A stretch of 64,000 nucleotides of DNA, taken from NCBI RefSeq assembly GCF_002434265.1, contig NZ_DJJS01000004.1, positions 62,001 through 126,000 of the forward strand, in the 5' to 3' direction. Source of the stretch: Pseudomonas sp. UBA6562. Its GTDB lineage: Bacteria; Pseudomonadota; Gammaproteobacteria; Pseudomonadales; Pseudomonadaceae. A program made the translations under genes and the position numbers. How positions within the stretch are numbered: the first letter of the stretch is position 1; every line of letters begins with the position of its first letter. This document shows, in pieces, positions 25,542-35,509 of the stretch. The notes under the pieces were generated by a model. The model saw nothing but the letters and a program-made list of their open reading frames with translations. It searched no databases and was not told the origin of the DNA.

Positions 25542-27028
25542 TGACGATGCCACTGAGCAAATTGTTCGCCCACGCCAGTCACGATCCGTTGATCCGCGAA
25601 CTGACCCTCGACAGCCGCCAGGTACGCCCTGGCGATCTGTTTCTCGCCGTGCCGGGCGCCAAGCTCGACGGCCGTGCGCACATCGCCGATGCGCTGGCCC
25701 GCGGCGCGGCGGCGGTCGCCTATGAGGAGCAGGGTTCGGTAGTGCTGCCGCTCACCGACGTGCCGCTGATTCCGGTCAAGGGCCTGGTGGCGCAACTGTC
25801 GGAGATCGCCGGGCGTTTCTACGGCGAGCCCAGCCGCCAGTTGGACCTGATCGGCGTGACCGGCACCAACGGCAAGACCAGCGTCACCCAGTTGGTGGCT
25901 CAAGCGCTCGATCTGCTGGGGCAACGCTGTGGCCTTATCGGCACCTTGGGTACGGGCTTCCATGGCGAGTTGCAAAGCGGCCGCCTGACCACGCCCGACC
26001 CGATCGCAGTGCAATCCACGCTGTACGACTTGAAGAAAGCCGGCGCCCGCGCCGTGGCGATGGAAGTCTCGTCCCACGCGCTCGACCAGGGCCGGGTCGC
26101 CGCTCTTGCGTTCGACATCGCGGTGATGACCAACCTGTCGCGCGACCACCTCGACTACCACGGCAGCATGCAAGCCTACGAGGCCGCCAAGGCCAAGCTG
26201 TTCGCCTGGCCGGGGCTGCGCTGTCAGGTGGTCAACCTAGACGACGACTTCGGCCGTCGCCTAGCCGCCGATTTCGCCGCCATGCCGGGCCGCGAGCTCA
26301 TCGAAACCCGGCTGATCAGCTACAGCCTGGAGCAGTCCGAAGCCTCGTTGTACTGCCGCGCCGCCACCTTCAGCGACGATGGCGTGCATGCCACCCTGGT
26401 CACCGCCCAAGGCGAGCGGACCCTGCGCAGCCAACTGCTGGGCCGCTTCAACTTGAGCAATACCCTGGCCGCTGTGGCTACCTTGCTGGCCCTGGATTAT
26501 GCGCTGGACGAAATCCTTGCGGTCGTCCCGCAACTACAGGGCCCGGTAGGGCGCATGCAGCGCCTGGGCGGCGGCGACAAGCCGCTGGTGGTGGTCGACT
26601 ACGCCCATACCCCGGATGCGTTGGACAAGGTGCTCACCGCCCTGCGCCCGCATGCCCGCGGCAAGCTGCTGTGCCTGTTCGGCTGCGGCGGCGACCGTGA
26701 CCGCGGCAAGCGCCCGCTGATGGCCGAAGTGGCCGAGCGCCTGGCAGACCGCGTGGTGGTGACTGACGACAATCCACGCCACGAAGTGCCCGCGCGCATT
26801 TTCGACGACATCCGCCCAGGTTTCAGCCGTGTCGAGGCGGTCGAGTTCATCGACGGTCGTGGCTCGGCCATCGCCCGGTTGATCGCTTCTGCCGCCGTCG
26901 ACGACGTCGTGGTGCTGGCAGGCAAGGGGCATGAGGACTACCAGGAGATCGCCGGCCAACGCCACGACTTCTCCGATCTGCAAGAAGCCGAACAGGCCCT
27001 GGCCCATTGGGGAGTGCAACATGCTTGA
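25541..27028 (+). CDS. murE: UDP-MurNAc-L-Ala-D-Glu:meso-diaminopimelate ligase MurE
   Basis: 495 residues from the ATG at 25541, one base inside the ftsI stop. Mur ligase motifs: ATP-binding GVTGTNGKTSVTQL (about residue 108), the central TNLSRDHLDYHG and the diaminopimelate-selecting DNPR motif (VTDDNPRHEVPARI). It adds meso-DAP to the cytoplasmic peptidoglycan precursor, as expected for a Gram-negative wall. It ends inside the first codons of murF (eight-base overlap). The exact N-terminus could also be a Met two codons later. Confidence 0.96.
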   Translation: MTMPLSKLFAHASHDPLIRELTLDSRQVRPGDLFLAVPGAKLDGRAHIADALARGAAAVAYEEQGSVVLPLTDVPLIPVKGLVAQLSEIAGRFYGEPSRQLDLIGVTGTNGKTSVTQLVAQALDLLGQRCGLIGTLGTGFHGELQSGRLTTPDPIAVQSTLYDLKKAGARAVAMEVSSHALDQGRVAALAFDIAVMTNLSRDHLDYHGSMQAYEAAKAKLFAWPGLRCQVVNLDDDFGRRLAADFAAMPGRELIETRLISYSLEQSEASLYCRAATFSDDGVHATLVTAQGERTLRSQLLGRFNLSNTLAAVATLLALDYALDEILAVVPQLQGPVGRMQRLGGGDKPLVVVDYAHTPDALDKVLTALRPHARGKLLCLFGCGGDRDRGKRPLMAEVAERLADRVVVTDDNPRHEVPARIFDDIRPGFSRVEAVEFIDGRGSAIARLIASAAVDDVVVLAGKGHEDYQEIAGQRHDFSDLQEAEQALAHWGVQHA

Positions 27029-28388
27029 GGCCATGACCCTCAGCCAATTGGTCGAGCCGCTGCAAGCCTCGCGCCTGGGCGCCGACGCGCGCTTCGACGG
27101 TGTGAGCATCGACAGCCGTTCGGTCGTGCCTGGCCAGTTGTTCGTCGCCCTCGCCGGGCCGCGTTTCGACGGCCACGACTACCTGGCCGACGTCCAGGCC
27201 AAAGGCGCGGTCGCAGCACTGGTCGAACGTGAGGTACCCGGCATCGACCTGCCGCAACTGCGCGTGGCCGACTGCCGCCTGGCCCTCGGCCAGCTCGGCG
27301 CACTGAACCGCGCCGCCTTCACCCAGCCGGTGGTGGCCATCACCGGCTCCAGCGGCAAGACCACGGTCAAGGAAATGCTCGCCAGCATCCTGCGCACGCG
27401 CGGCGAAGTGTTGGCCACCCGCGGCAACCTCAACAACGACCTGGGCGCGCCGCTGACGCTGCTGGAGATCGCGCCGCAACACCGCGCCGCGGTCATCGAA
27501 CTGGGCGCCTCGCGCCTGGGCGAGATTCGCTACACGGTGGGCCTGACCCGGCCGCACGTGGTGATCCTCAACAACGCCGGCACCGCCCATGTCGGCGAGT
27601 TCGGCGGCCCGGAAAAAATCGTCGAGGCCAAGGGCGAGATTCTCGAAGGCCTGGGCGAGGGCGGCATCGCCGTGCTCAACCTGGACGACAAGGCCTATCC
27701 CATCTGGCATGAACGTGCCGGTCGCCACCCGGTGCTCAGCTTCGCCCTGAGCAACGTCGCCGCCGATTTCCACGCCAGCGCCATCGAGCGCGATGCCCGT
27801 GGCTGCCCGGGTTTCACCCTGCACGCTGCTCAAGGCAGCGTGCCCGTACAACTGAACCTGCTCGGCGTGCACAACGTCGGCAATGCCTTGGCCGCCGCCG
27901 CCGCCGCACACGCCTTGGGCGTGAGCCTGGCGCACATCGCGCAGGGCCTGAACGCGGTGCAACCGGTCAAGGGCCGTACCGTGGCGCAACTGGCACCTGG
28001 CGGTGCATGCGTCATCGACGACACCTACAATGCAAATCCCACCTCGATGTGCGCGGCCATTGATATACTCGCCGGCTTTTCCGGTCGCACCGTCCTGGTG
28101 CTCGGGGATATCGGCGAGTTGGGGCAGTGGGCCGAGGAAGGCCACCGCCAGGTGGGCGCCTACGCCCGTGGCAAGGTCGACGCCTTGTACGCGGTGGGTA
28201 GCCACATGGCACATGCCGTCGATGCATATGGCCACAATGGCCGCCACTTCGCTTCTCAAGCCGAGCTGATCGAGGCCGTCCGCGGCCAGGCCACCGGCAA
28301 CACCACCATTTTGATCAAGGGTTCGCGCAGCGCTGCGATGGAAAACGTCGTGGCGGCACTGTGCGGTTCCAGCGGGGAGAAACATTAA
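27021..28388 (+). CDS. murF: UDP-MurNAc-tripeptide:D-Ala-D-Ala ligase MurF
   Basis: 455 residues from the ATG at 27021; an alternative ATG at 27033 (MTLSQLVEP) is possible. The ATP site reads AITGSSGKTTVKEML near residue 109, with the NNDLGAPLTLL, ELGASRLGEI and DDTYNANPTSM blocks of the family. It attaches D-Ala-D-Ala to complete the UDP-MurNAc-pentapeptide. It overlaps murE by eight bases and mraY by one base (TAATG). Confidence 0.96.
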   Translation: MLEAMTLSQLVEPLQASRLGADARFDGVSIDSRSVVPGQLFVALAGPRFDGHDYLADVQAKGAVAALVEREVPGIDLPQLRVADCRLALGQLGALNRAAFTQPVVAITGSSGKTTVKEMLASILRTRGEVLATRGNLNNDLGAPLTLLEIAPQHRAAVIELGASRLGEIRYTVGLTRPHVVILNNAGTAHVGEFGGPEKIVEAKGEILEGLGEGGIAVLNLDDKAYPIWHERAGRHPVLSFALSNVAADFHASAIERDARGCPGFTLHAAQGSVPVQLNLLGVHNVGNALAAAAAAHALGVSLAHIAQGLNAVQPVKGRTVAQLAPGGACVIDDTYNANPTSMCAAIDILAGFSGRTVLVLGDIGELGQWAEEGHRQVGAYARGKVDALYAVGSHMAHAVDAYGHNGRHFASQAELIEAVRGQATGNTTILIKGSRSAAMENVVAALCGSSGEKH

Positions 28389-29470
28389 TGCTGCTGCTGT
28401 TGGCCGAGTATCTGCAACAGTTCCACAAAGGCTTCGCGGTCTTCCAGTACCTGTCCCTGCGCGGCATTCTCGGGGTGCTGACCGCGTTGTCGCTGTCCTT
28501 GTGGCTCGGGCCCTGGATGATCCGCACCCTGCAAATGCGTCAGATCGGCCAGGCCGTGCGCAATGACGGGCCGCAGTCGCACCTGTCCAAATCCGGCACG
28601 CCGACCATGGGCGGTGCGTTGATCCTCTCGGCCATCGGCGTCAGTACCTTGCTCTGGGCCGACCTCTCCAACCGCTATGTGTGGGTGGTGCTGATCGTCA
28701 CGCTGCTGTTCGGCGCCATCGGCTGGGTCGACGACTACCGCAAGGTCATCGAGAAGAACTCGCGCGGCCTGCCAAGCCGCTGGAAGTACTTCTGGCAATC
28801 GGTGTTCGGCCTGGGCGCGGCGATCTTCCTCTATCAAACCGCGCCGACCAGCGTCGAAACCACGCTGATCGTGCCGTTCCTCAAGGACGTGACGATCCCG
28901 CTAGGCATCGGCTTCGTGGTGCTGACCTACTTCGTCATCGTCGGCTCCAGCAACGCGGTCAACCTCACCGACGGCCTGGACGGGTTGGCGATCATGCCGA
29001 CCGTGATGGTCGGCGGCGCGCTGGGCATCTTCTGCTACCTGTCGGGCAACGTGAAGTTCGCCGAATACCTGCTGATCCCGTATGTGCCGGGTTCGGGCGA
29101 GCTGATCGTGTTCTGCGGCGCGCTGATCGGCGCGGGCCTGGGCTTCCTCTGGTTCAACACCTATCCGGCGCAAGTGTTCATGGGTGACGTCGGCGCGCTG
29201 GCGCTGGGCGCGGCCCTGGGCACCATCGCGGTGATCGTGCGCCAGGAAATCGTGCTGTTCATCATGGGCGGGGTGTTCGTCATGGAAACCCTGTCGGTGG
29301 TCATCCAGGTCGCCAGTTTCAAGCTGACCGGCAAGCGCGTGTTCCGCATGGCGCCGATCCACCACCATTTCGAACTCAAAGGCTGGCCCGAGCCACGGGT
29401 GATCGTGCGCTTCTGGATCATCACCGTGATCCTGGTGCTGATCGGCCTCGCCACCCTGAAGTTGAGGTAG
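28388..29470 (+). CDS. mraY: Phospho-MurNAc-pentapeptide translocase MraY
   Basis: 360 residues, identical in length to the Escherichia coli enzyme, with about ten transmembrane helices. Hallmarks: SKSGTPTMGGALIL, the Asp-rich WVDDYRKV, NLTDGLDGLAIMP and the late APIHHHFELKGWPE motif. It transfers phospho-MurNAc-pentapeptide to undecaprenyl phosphate, producing lipid I at the inner membrane. The ATG at 28388 overlaps the murF stop; in-frame codons upstream lie inside murF. Confidence 0.97.
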   Translation: MLLLLAEYLQQFHKGFAVFQYLSLRGILGVLTALSLSLWLGPWMIRTLQMRQIGQAVRNDGPQSHLSKSGTPTMGGALILSAIGVSTLLWADLSNRYVWVVLIVTLLFGAIGWVDDYRKVIEKNSRGLPSRWKYFWQSVFGLGAAIFLYQTAPTSVETTLIVPFLKDVTIPLGIGFVVLTYFVIVGSSNAVNLTDGLDGLAIMPTVMVGGALGIFCYLSGNVKFAEYLLIPYVPGSGELIVFCGALIGAGLGFLWFNTYPAQVFMGDVGALALGAALGTIAVIVRQEIVLFIMGGVFVMETLSVVIQVASFKLTGKRVFRMAPIHHHFELKGWPEPRVIVRFWIITVILVLIGLATLKLR

Positions 29471-29476
29471 ACGCGC

Positions 29477-30823
29477 GTGTCATTGATCGCTTCCGACCAC
29501 TTCCGCATCGTTGTCGGCCTCGGCAAGAGCGGCATGTCCCTGGTTCGCTTCCTGGCGAGCCGGGGCATCGCCTTTGCGGTGGCCGACACCCGCGCGCAGC
29601 CTCCGGAGCTGGAAACGCTGCGCCGCGACTACCCGCAGGTCGAAGTGCGCTGTGGCGAACTGGACGTCGATTTCCTCTGCCGCGCCGACGAGCTGTATGT
29701 GAGCCCGGGCCTGGCCTTGGCCACGCCGGCGTTGCAACAGGCCGCCGCCCGTGGCGTGCGCCTGTCGGGCGACATCGAACTGTTCACCCGGCATGCCAAG
29801 GCGCCGCTGGTGGCCATCACCGGTTCCAACGCCAAGAGCACGGTCACGACCCTGGTCGGCGAAATGGCGAGCCAAGCGGGCAAGCGCGTGGCGGTGGGCG
29901 GCAACCTCGGCACCCCGGCACTCGACCTGCTGGACGATGCCGTGGAGCTGTACGTGCTGGAGCTGTCGAGCTTCCAGTTGGAAACCGTCGACCCGCTCAA
30001 TGCGCAGGTGGCCACAGTGCTCAACATCAGCGAAGACCACATGGACCGCTATAGCGGCCTGCCGGCCTATCACCTGGCCAAGCACCGCATCTTCCGTGGC
30101 GCCCGACACGTGGTGGTCAACCGTGACGACGCCCTGAGCCGGCCGCTGCCGGTGGAAGGGCGCCCGTCGTCCAGCTTCGGCCTGAGCGTGCCCGACTTCA
30201 AAAGCTTCGGGCTGCGCGAACGCGACGGCGAAAAATACCTGGCCTACGAGTTCGAGTGCCTGATGCCGGTGCGCGAGTTGAAAGTGCGCGGCGCGCATAA
30301 CCAGAGCAACGCCCTCGCGGCCCTCGCCTTGGGCCATGCCGCCGGCCTGCCGTTCGCGCCGATGCTCGACGCGCTGCGCACGTTCACCGGCTTGGCGCAC
30401 CGCTGCCAGTGGGTGCGCGAACGCAACGGCGTGCAGTGGTACGACGATTCCAAGGCGACCAACGTGGGCGCGGCCCTGGCCGCCATCGAAGGCCTGGGCG
30501 CCGAAATCGACGGCAAGCTGGTGCTGATCGCCGGTGGCGACGGCAAGGGCGCCGACTTTTCCGCCCTGCGCGCGCCGGTCGCACGCCACTGCCGCGCCGT
30601 GGTGCTGCTGGGCCGCGATGCCGAGCGTCTGGCGCAGGCATTGGGCGAGCAAGTACCGTTGGTCCGTGTGGGCAGCCTCGACGAAGCGGTCGGGCAGTGC
30701 GCCGAGCGTGCCGAGCCAGGCGACGCCGTGCTGCTGTCGCCGGCCTGCGCCAGCCTCGACATGTTCAAGAATTTCGAAGAGCGGGGGCGTCTGTTCGCCC
30801 AGGCCGCAGAGAGGCTGGCATGA
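29477..30823 (+). CDS. murD: UDP-MurNAc-L-Ala:D-glutamate ligase MurD
   Basis: 448 residues from GTG at 29477, six bases after mraY. The nucleotide loop is AITGSNAKSTVTTL near residue 112, with Ala in place of the more common Gly, as in other pseudomonads. Other blocks: VLELSSFQLE, LNISEDHMDRY, HRCQWVRERNGVQWYDDSKATN and the late LLSPACASLDMFKNFEERG. It adds D-Glu to UDP-MurNAc-L-Ala in the cytoplasm. Its stop overlaps the ftsW start (ATGA). Confidence 0.96.
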   Translation: MSLIASDHFRIVVGLGKSGMSLVRFLASRGIAFAVADTRAQPPELETLRRDYPQVEVRCGELDVDFLCRADELYVSPGLALATPALQQAAARGVRLSGDIELFTRHAKAPLVAITGSNAKSTVTTLVGEMASQAGKRVAVGGNLGTPALDLLDDAVELYVLELSSFQLETVDPLNAQVATVLNISEDHMDRYSGLPAYHLAKHRIFRGARHVVVNRDDALSRPLPVEGRPSSSFGLSVPDFKSFGLRERDGEKYLAYEFECLMPVRELKVRGAHNQSNALAALALGHAAGLPFAPMLDALRTFTGLAHRCQWVRERNGVQWYDDSKATNVGAALAAIEGLGAEIDGKLVLIAGGDGKGADFSALRAPVARHCRAVVLLGRDAERLAQALGEQVPLVRVGSLDEAVGQCAERAEPGDAVLLSPACASLDMFKNFEERGRLFAQAAERLA

Positions 30824-32034
30824 TCTTTCGCGTCATCAAGCCATACCCGTCGCCGCTGATCAGCGGCCGTGGCATCGATCTGGATTTCGCTTTCCTCGCC
30901 GGTTGCCTGGCGCTGCTCGGCCTGGGCCTGGTGATGATCACCTCGGCTTCTTCGGAAGTGGCCGCCGTGCAGTCGGGCAATCCGCTGTACCACATGTTCC
31001 GCCACCTGATCTACGTGGCTCTGGGCCTGGTCGCCTGTGGCGTGACCATGCTGGTGCCGATTTCCACCTGGCAGCGCATGGGCTTCATGATGCTGGTCGG
31101 CGCTTTCGCCCTGCTGGTGCTGGTGCTGGTGCCGGGCATCGGCCGTGAGGTGAACGGTTCGATGCGCTGGATCGGCTTCAGCTTCTTCAACGTGCAGCCT
31201 TCGGAAATCGCCAAGGTCTTCGTGGTGATCTACCTCGCCGGTTACCTGGTGCGTCGGCAGCAGGAAGTGCGCGAAAGCTGGATGGGCTTCTTCAAGCCGT
31301 TCATCGTGCTGCTGCCGATGGCCGGCCTGCTGCTGATGGAACCGGACTTCGGCGCTACCGTGGTGATGATGGGCGCGGCGGCCGCCATGCTGTTCCTCGG
31401 CGGGGTGGGGCTGTTCCGCTTCAGTCTGATGGTGGTGCTGGCGGTGGTCGCGGTGTTCGTGCTGGTGCAGGCGCAGCCGTACCGGATGGCGCGCCTGATC
31501 ACCTTCACCGACCCCTGGTCGGACCAGTTCGGCTCCGGCTACCAGCTGACCCAGGCGCTGATCGCCTTCGGTCGCGGCGAATGGTTGGGCGTGGGCCTGG
31601 GCAACAGCGTGCAGAAACAGTTCTACCTGCCCGAAGCGCACACCGACTTCGTGTTCTCGGTACTGGCCGAAGAGCTGGGCGTGGTCGGCACCCTGTGCAC
31701 CGTGGCGCTGTTCGTGTTCGTCACCGTGCGTGCGCTGTACATCGGCTTGTGGGCGGAAAAGGCCAAGCAGTATTTCGCGGCCTACATGGCCTTCGGCCTG
31801 GCGTTCCTGTGGATCGGCCAGTTCCTGATCAACATCGGCGTGAACGTCGGCCTGCTGCCGACCAAGGGCCTGACTTTGCCGTTCCTCAGCTATGGGGGCA
31901 GTTCGCTGGTGATCTGCTGCGCCTGCGTGGGGCTGTTGCTGCGCATCGAGTGGGAAAGCCGAACCCATTTGGGCAGCGAAGAGCACGAATTCAGCGAGAA
32001 GGATTTTGCCGAGGAGCCCGCCCATGGCCGCTGA
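30820..32034 (+). CDS. ftsW: Lipid II glycosyltransferase FtsW
   Basis: 404 residues from the ATG at 30820, overlapping the murD stop by four bases. SEDS-family polytopic membrane protein of about ten helices, with SEDS blocks NGSMRWIGFSFFNVQPSEIAK, EPDFGATVVMMG, SVLAEELGVVG and the C-terminal LPTKGLTLPFLSYGGSS. It polymerises septal glycan strands together with FtsI. The C-terminal tail is cytoplasmic and acidic. Followed by murG, which starts 10 bases before this stop. Confidence 0.97.
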   Translation: MIFRVIKPYPSPLISGRGIDLDFAFLAGCLALLGLGLVMITSASSEVAAVQSGNPLYHMFRHLIYVALGLVACGVTMLVPISTWQRMGFMMLVGAFALLVLVLVPGIGREVNGSMRWIGFSFFNVQPSEIAKVFVVIYLAGYLVRRQQEVRESWMGFFKPFIVLLPMAGLLLMEPDFGATVVMMGAAAAMLFLGGVGLFRFSLMVVLAVVAVFVLVQAQPYRMARLITFTDPWSDQFGSGYQLTQALIAFGRGEWLGVGLGNSVQKQFYLPEAHTDFVFSVLAEELGVVGTLCTVALFVFVTVRALYIGLWAEKAKQYFAAYMAFGLAFLWIGQFLINIGVNVGLLPTKGLTLPFLSYGGSSLVICCACVGLLLRIEWESRTHLGSEEHEFSEKDFAEEPAHGR

Positions 32035-33103
32035 CGGCAAGAACGTACTGATCATGGCCGGCGGCACCGGCGGCCATGTGTTCCCGGCCTTGGCCTGCGC
32101 GCGCGAGTTCCAGGCCCGCGGCTACACCGTGCACTGGCTCGGCACGCCCCGTGGCATCGAGAACGAGTTGGTGCCCCAGGCCGGTATCGCCCTGCACCTG
32201 ATCCAGGTCAGCGGGCTACGCGGCAAGGGCAAACTGTCACTGCTCAAGGCGCCGTTGACGCTGGTCAAGGCCGTGCTGCAGGCCCGGCGCATCATGCGCG
32301 AACTGCGGCCGGTGTGCGTCCTGGGTTTTGGCGGCTATGTCACCGGCCCTGGCGGCGTCGCCGCCAAATGGTGCGGGGTGCCCTTGATCATCCATGAACA
32401 GAACGCCCGGGCCGGTACCGCCAATCGCTTGCTGGTGCCCATGGCGGCGCGGGTCTGCGAGGCCTTCCCCGATACCTTCCCGACCAGCGACAAACGTCGC
32501 ACCACCGGCAACCCGGTGCGTCCCGAACTGTTCCTGCAGGCACCACGCGAGCCATTGGGCGCGCGTCGCGCGCGTCTGCTGGTGCTCGGCGGTAGCCTGG
32601 GTGCGGAACCATTGAATAAATTGCTGCCTAAGGCCCTGTCCGAAGTGCCCGCGAGCGTCCGCCCGGAAGTCTTCCACCAGGCCGGCAAGCAGCACGCCGA
32701 GATCACCGACCAGCGCTACCGCGAGGTCGGGGTGCAGGCGCACGTCGAACCCTTCATCAAGGACATGGCCCATGCCTATGGCTGGGCCGACCTGGTGGTC
32801 TGCCGCGCAGGCGCACTGACCGTGAGCGAACTGGCCGCCGCCGGCTTGCCGGCGCTGTTGGTGCCCTTGCCCCATGCGATTGACGACCACCAGACCCACA
32901 ACGCCCATTACCTGGCGCAGGACGGCGCGGCCTTCCTGATGCCACAAGCGACCACTGGCGCAGCCCAGCTCGCTGAACGTCTGAACGAGGTGCTGATGCA
33001 ACCCGAGAAGCTCCACACCATGGCCGGCACCGCGCGTCGGCTGGCCAAACCTGCGGCAACCAGCACCGTAGTCGATATCTGCCTGGAGGTGGCCCATGGT
33101 TGA
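32024..33103 (+). CDS. murG: UDP-GlcNAc:lipid I N-acetylglucosamine transferase MurG
   Basis: 359 residues from the ATG at 32024 with GAGGAG 8 bp upstream. The N-terminal glycine loop is IMAGGTGGHVFPALA (about residue 11), followed by GFGGYVTGPGG and HEQNARAGTANR. The C-terminal UDP-GlcNAc site has LGGSLGAEPLN, VVCRAGALTVSELAA and PLPHAIDDHQTHNA. It makes lipid II on the cytoplasmic face of the inner membrane. It overlaps ftsW by 11 bases and murC by eight. Confidence 0.97.
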   Translation: MAADGKNVLIMAGGTGGHVFPALACAREFQARGYTVHWLGTPRGIENELVPQAGIALHLIQVSGLRGKGKLSLLKAPLTLVKAVLQARRIMRELRPVCVLGFGGYVTGPGGVAAKWCGVPLIIHEQNARAGTANRLLVPMAARVCEAFPDTFPTSDKRRTTGNPVRPELFLQAPREPLGARRARLLVLGGSLGAEPLNKLLPKALSEVPASVRPEVFHQAGKQHAEITDQRYREVGVQAHVEPFIKDMAHAYGWADLVVCRAGALTVSELAAAGLPALLVPLPHAIDDHQTHNAHYLAQDGAAFLMPQATTGAAQLAERLNEVLMQPEKLHTMAGTARRLAKPAATSTVVDICLEVAHG

Positions 33104-34550
33104 ACACCAGAAAGCCATGCCCCACCCGAAAATGGGCCGCATCCGGCGCATCCACTTCGTCGGTATCGGCGGCGTGGGCATGTGCGGGATCGCCGAAGTC
33201 CTGCTGAACCTGGGCTACCAGGTGTCCGGCTCCGACCTGAAGGCTTCGACGGTGACCGAGCGCTTGCAGTCGTTCGGTGCCGAAATCTTCGTCGGCCACC
33301 GCGCCGAAAACGCCGCCAGCGCCGATGTGCTGGTGGTGTCGAGCGCCATCAACCCGGCCAACCCGGAAGTGGCGACCGCCCTGGAGCGGCGCATCCCCGT
33401 GGTGCCGCGGGCCGAAATGCTCGCCGAGCTGATGCGCTACCGCCATGGCATCGCCGTGGCCGGCACCCACGGCAAGACCACCACCACCAGCCTGCTGGCC
33501 TCGGTGTTCGCCGCAGGCGGCCTGGACCCGACCTTCGTCATCGGCGGCCGCCTGACCGCCGCCGGTACCAATGCCCAGCTCGGCACCAGCCGCTACCTCA
33601 TCGCCGAAGCCGACGAGAGCGACGCCAGCTTCCTGCACCTGCAACCGATGGTCGCCGTGGTCACCAACATCGACGCCGACCACATGGCGACCTACGAAGG
33701 CGACTTCAACAAGCTGAAGAAGACCTTCGTCGAATTCCTGCACAACCTGCCGTTCTACGGCTTGGCGGTGATGTGCCTGGACGACCCTGTCGTGCGCGAG
33801 ATCCTGCCCCAGGTCAAACGCCCGACGGTCACCTACGGCTTCAGCGAAGAGGCCGACATCCGCGCCATCAACGTGCGCCAGCAGGGCATGCAGACCCACT
33901 TCACCGTGCTGCGCCGTGACCTCGCCCCGCTGGAAGTCTCGGTCAACATGCCGGGCAACCACAACGTGCTCAATGCCCTGGCGACCATCGCCATCGCCAC
34001 CGACGAGGGCATCAGCGACGAAGCCATCGTGCAAGGGCTGTCGGGCTTCCAGGGCGTTGGGCGACGCTTCCAGGTGTATGGCGAGCTGCCGGTCGAAGGC
34101 GGCAGCGTGATGCTGGTCGACGACTATGGCCATCACCCCACCGAAGTCGCCGCGGTGATCAAGGCCGTACGCGGCGGCTGGCCGAGCCGCCGTCTGGTGA
34201 TCGTCTACCAGCCGCACCGCTACAGCCGTACCCGCGACCTGTACGACGATTTCGTGCAGGTGCTGGGCGATGCCAACGTACTGCTGCTGATGGAAGTCTA
34301 TCCAGCGGGCGAAGAGCCCATTCCCGGCGCCGACAGCCGTCAGCTGTGCCACAGCATCCGCCAGCGCGGCAAGCTCGACCCCATCTACATCGAGCGTGGC
34401 GCCGAGCTCGCGCCCCTGGTCAAGCCGCTGCTGCGCGCCGATGACATCCTGATCTGCCAAGGCGCCGGCGACGTCGGCGGTCTGGCGCCACAACTGATGA
34501 AAAGCCCGCTGTTCGCGGGTGCCAAGACTGCCCAGGAGACGTTGAAATGA
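33096..34550 (+). CDS. murC: UDP-N-acetylmuramate:L-alanine ligase MurC
   Basis: 484 residues. Dinucleotide-like start motif HFVGIGGVGMCGIAEVL, nucleotide loop AVAGTHGKTTTTSLLA near residue 122, and the Mur-ligase blocks EADESDASFLHLQP, VVTNIDADHMATY, VDDYGHHPTEVAA and QPHRYSRTRDL. It catalyses the first peptide addition, L-Ala to UDP-MurNAc. The ATG at 33096 is eight bases inside murG. The stop overlaps ddlB by four bases. Confidence 0.97.
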   Translation: MVEHQKAMPHPKMGRIRRIHFVGIGGVGMCGIAEVLLNLGYQVSGSDLKASTVTERLQSFGAEIFVGHRAENAASADVLVVSSAINPANPEVATALERRIPVVPRAEMLAELMRYRHGIAVAGTHGKTTTTSLLASVFAAGGLDPTFVIGGRLTAAGTNAQLGTSRYLIAEADESDASFLHLQPMVAVVTNIDADHMATYEGDFNKLKKTFVEFLHNLPFYGLAVMCLDDPVVREILPQVKRPTVTYGFSEEADIRAINVRQQGMQTHFTVLRRDLAPLEVSVNMPGNHNVLNALATIAIATDEGISDEAIVQGLSGFQGVGRRFQVYGELPVEGGSVMLVDDYGHHPTEVAAVIKAVRGGWPSRRLVIVYQPHRYSRTRDLYDDFVQVLGDANVLLLMEVYPAGEEPIPGADSRQLCHSIRQRGKLDPIYIERGAELAPLVKPLLRADDILICQGAGDVGGLAPQLMKSPLFAGAKTAQETLK

Positions 34551-35503
34551 GCAGCGCCTACGACCGACTGCACGCCACCCTCGACGTCAAGGCCTACGGC
34601 CGCGTCGCGGTCCTGTACGGCGGCAAGAGCGCCGAGCGCGAAGTGTCGCTCAAGTCAGGCAACGCCGTGCTCGGCGCCTTGCGTGACGCCGGCGTCGACG
34701 TGGTCGGCATCGATGTCGGCGACGACCTGCTGCAACGTCTGCTGGACGAGCACATCGACCGCGCCTTCATCATCCTGCATGGCCGCGGCGGCGAAGACGG
34801 CAGCATGCAGGGCCTGCTCGAATGCCTGGGCATCCCCTACACCGGCAGCGGCATCCTGGCCTCGGCCCTGGCGATGGACAAGCTGCGCACCAAGCAGGTG
34901 TGGCAGAGCCTGGGCATTCCGACCCCGCGCCACGCCGTGCTGGCCAGCGAAAACGACTGTATTCGCGCCGCCACGGAACTGGGCTTCCCGCTTATCGTCA
35001 AACCCGCCCATGAAGGTTCAAGTATCGGCATGGCCAAGGTGAACAGCGCGCAAGAGCTGGTCGCCGCTTGGCAGGATGCCGCCCACTACGATTCCCAGGT
35101 CCTTGTCGAGCAATGGATTCATGGTCCCGAGTTCACTGTCGCGGTATTGCGCGGCCAGGTGCTGCCGCCGATCGCCCTTGGCACGCCCCATGTGTTCTAC
35201 GACTACGACGCCAAATACGTCGCCAATGACACCCAATACCGAATTCCCTGCGGGCTCGATGCCGCGCGGGAGCAAGAACTGATCGACCTGACCGCGCGCG
35301 CCTGCGATGCCATCGGCATCGAAGGCTGGGGGCGGCTGGACGTGATGCAGGACGAGCAAGGCCGCTTCTGGCTGCTCGAAGTCAACACCGCACCAGGCAT
35401 GACCGATCATAGCCTGGTACCCATGGCGGCCCGCGCGGCCGGTCTGGACTTCCAGCAGTTGGTGCTGGCGATCCTGGCCGCCAGCGTCGAGACGCGAGGT
35501 TAA
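34547..35503 (+). CDS. ddlB: D-alanine:D-alanine ligase DdlB
   Basis: 318 residues, ATP-grasp fold. Motifs: GRVAVLYGGKSAEREVSLKSG at the start, ILHGRGGEDGSMQGLLE, KPAHEGSSIGMAKV, and the metal-binding late LLEVNTAPGMTDHSLVPMAA. It makes the D-Ala-D-Ala dipeptide for MurF. It overlaps murC by four bases and lies six bases before ftsQ. The dcw location identifies it as the B-type paralog. Confidence 0.96.
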   Translation: MSSAYDRLHATLDVKAYGRVAVLYGGKSAEREVSLKSGNAVLGALRDAGVDVVGIDVGDDLLQRLLDEHIDRAFIILHGRGGEDGSMQGLLECLGIPYTGSGILASALAMDKLRTKQVWQSLGIPTPRHAVLASENDCIRAATELGFPLIVKPAHEGSSIGMAKVNSAQELVAAWQDAAHYDSQVLVEQWIHGPEFTVAVLRGQVLPPIALGTPHVFYDYDAKYVANDTQYRIPCGLDAAREQELIDLTARACDAIGIEGWGRLDVMQDEQGRFWLLEVNTAPGMTDHSLVPMAARAAGLDFQQLVLAILAASVETRG

Positions 35504-35509
35504 CGATCC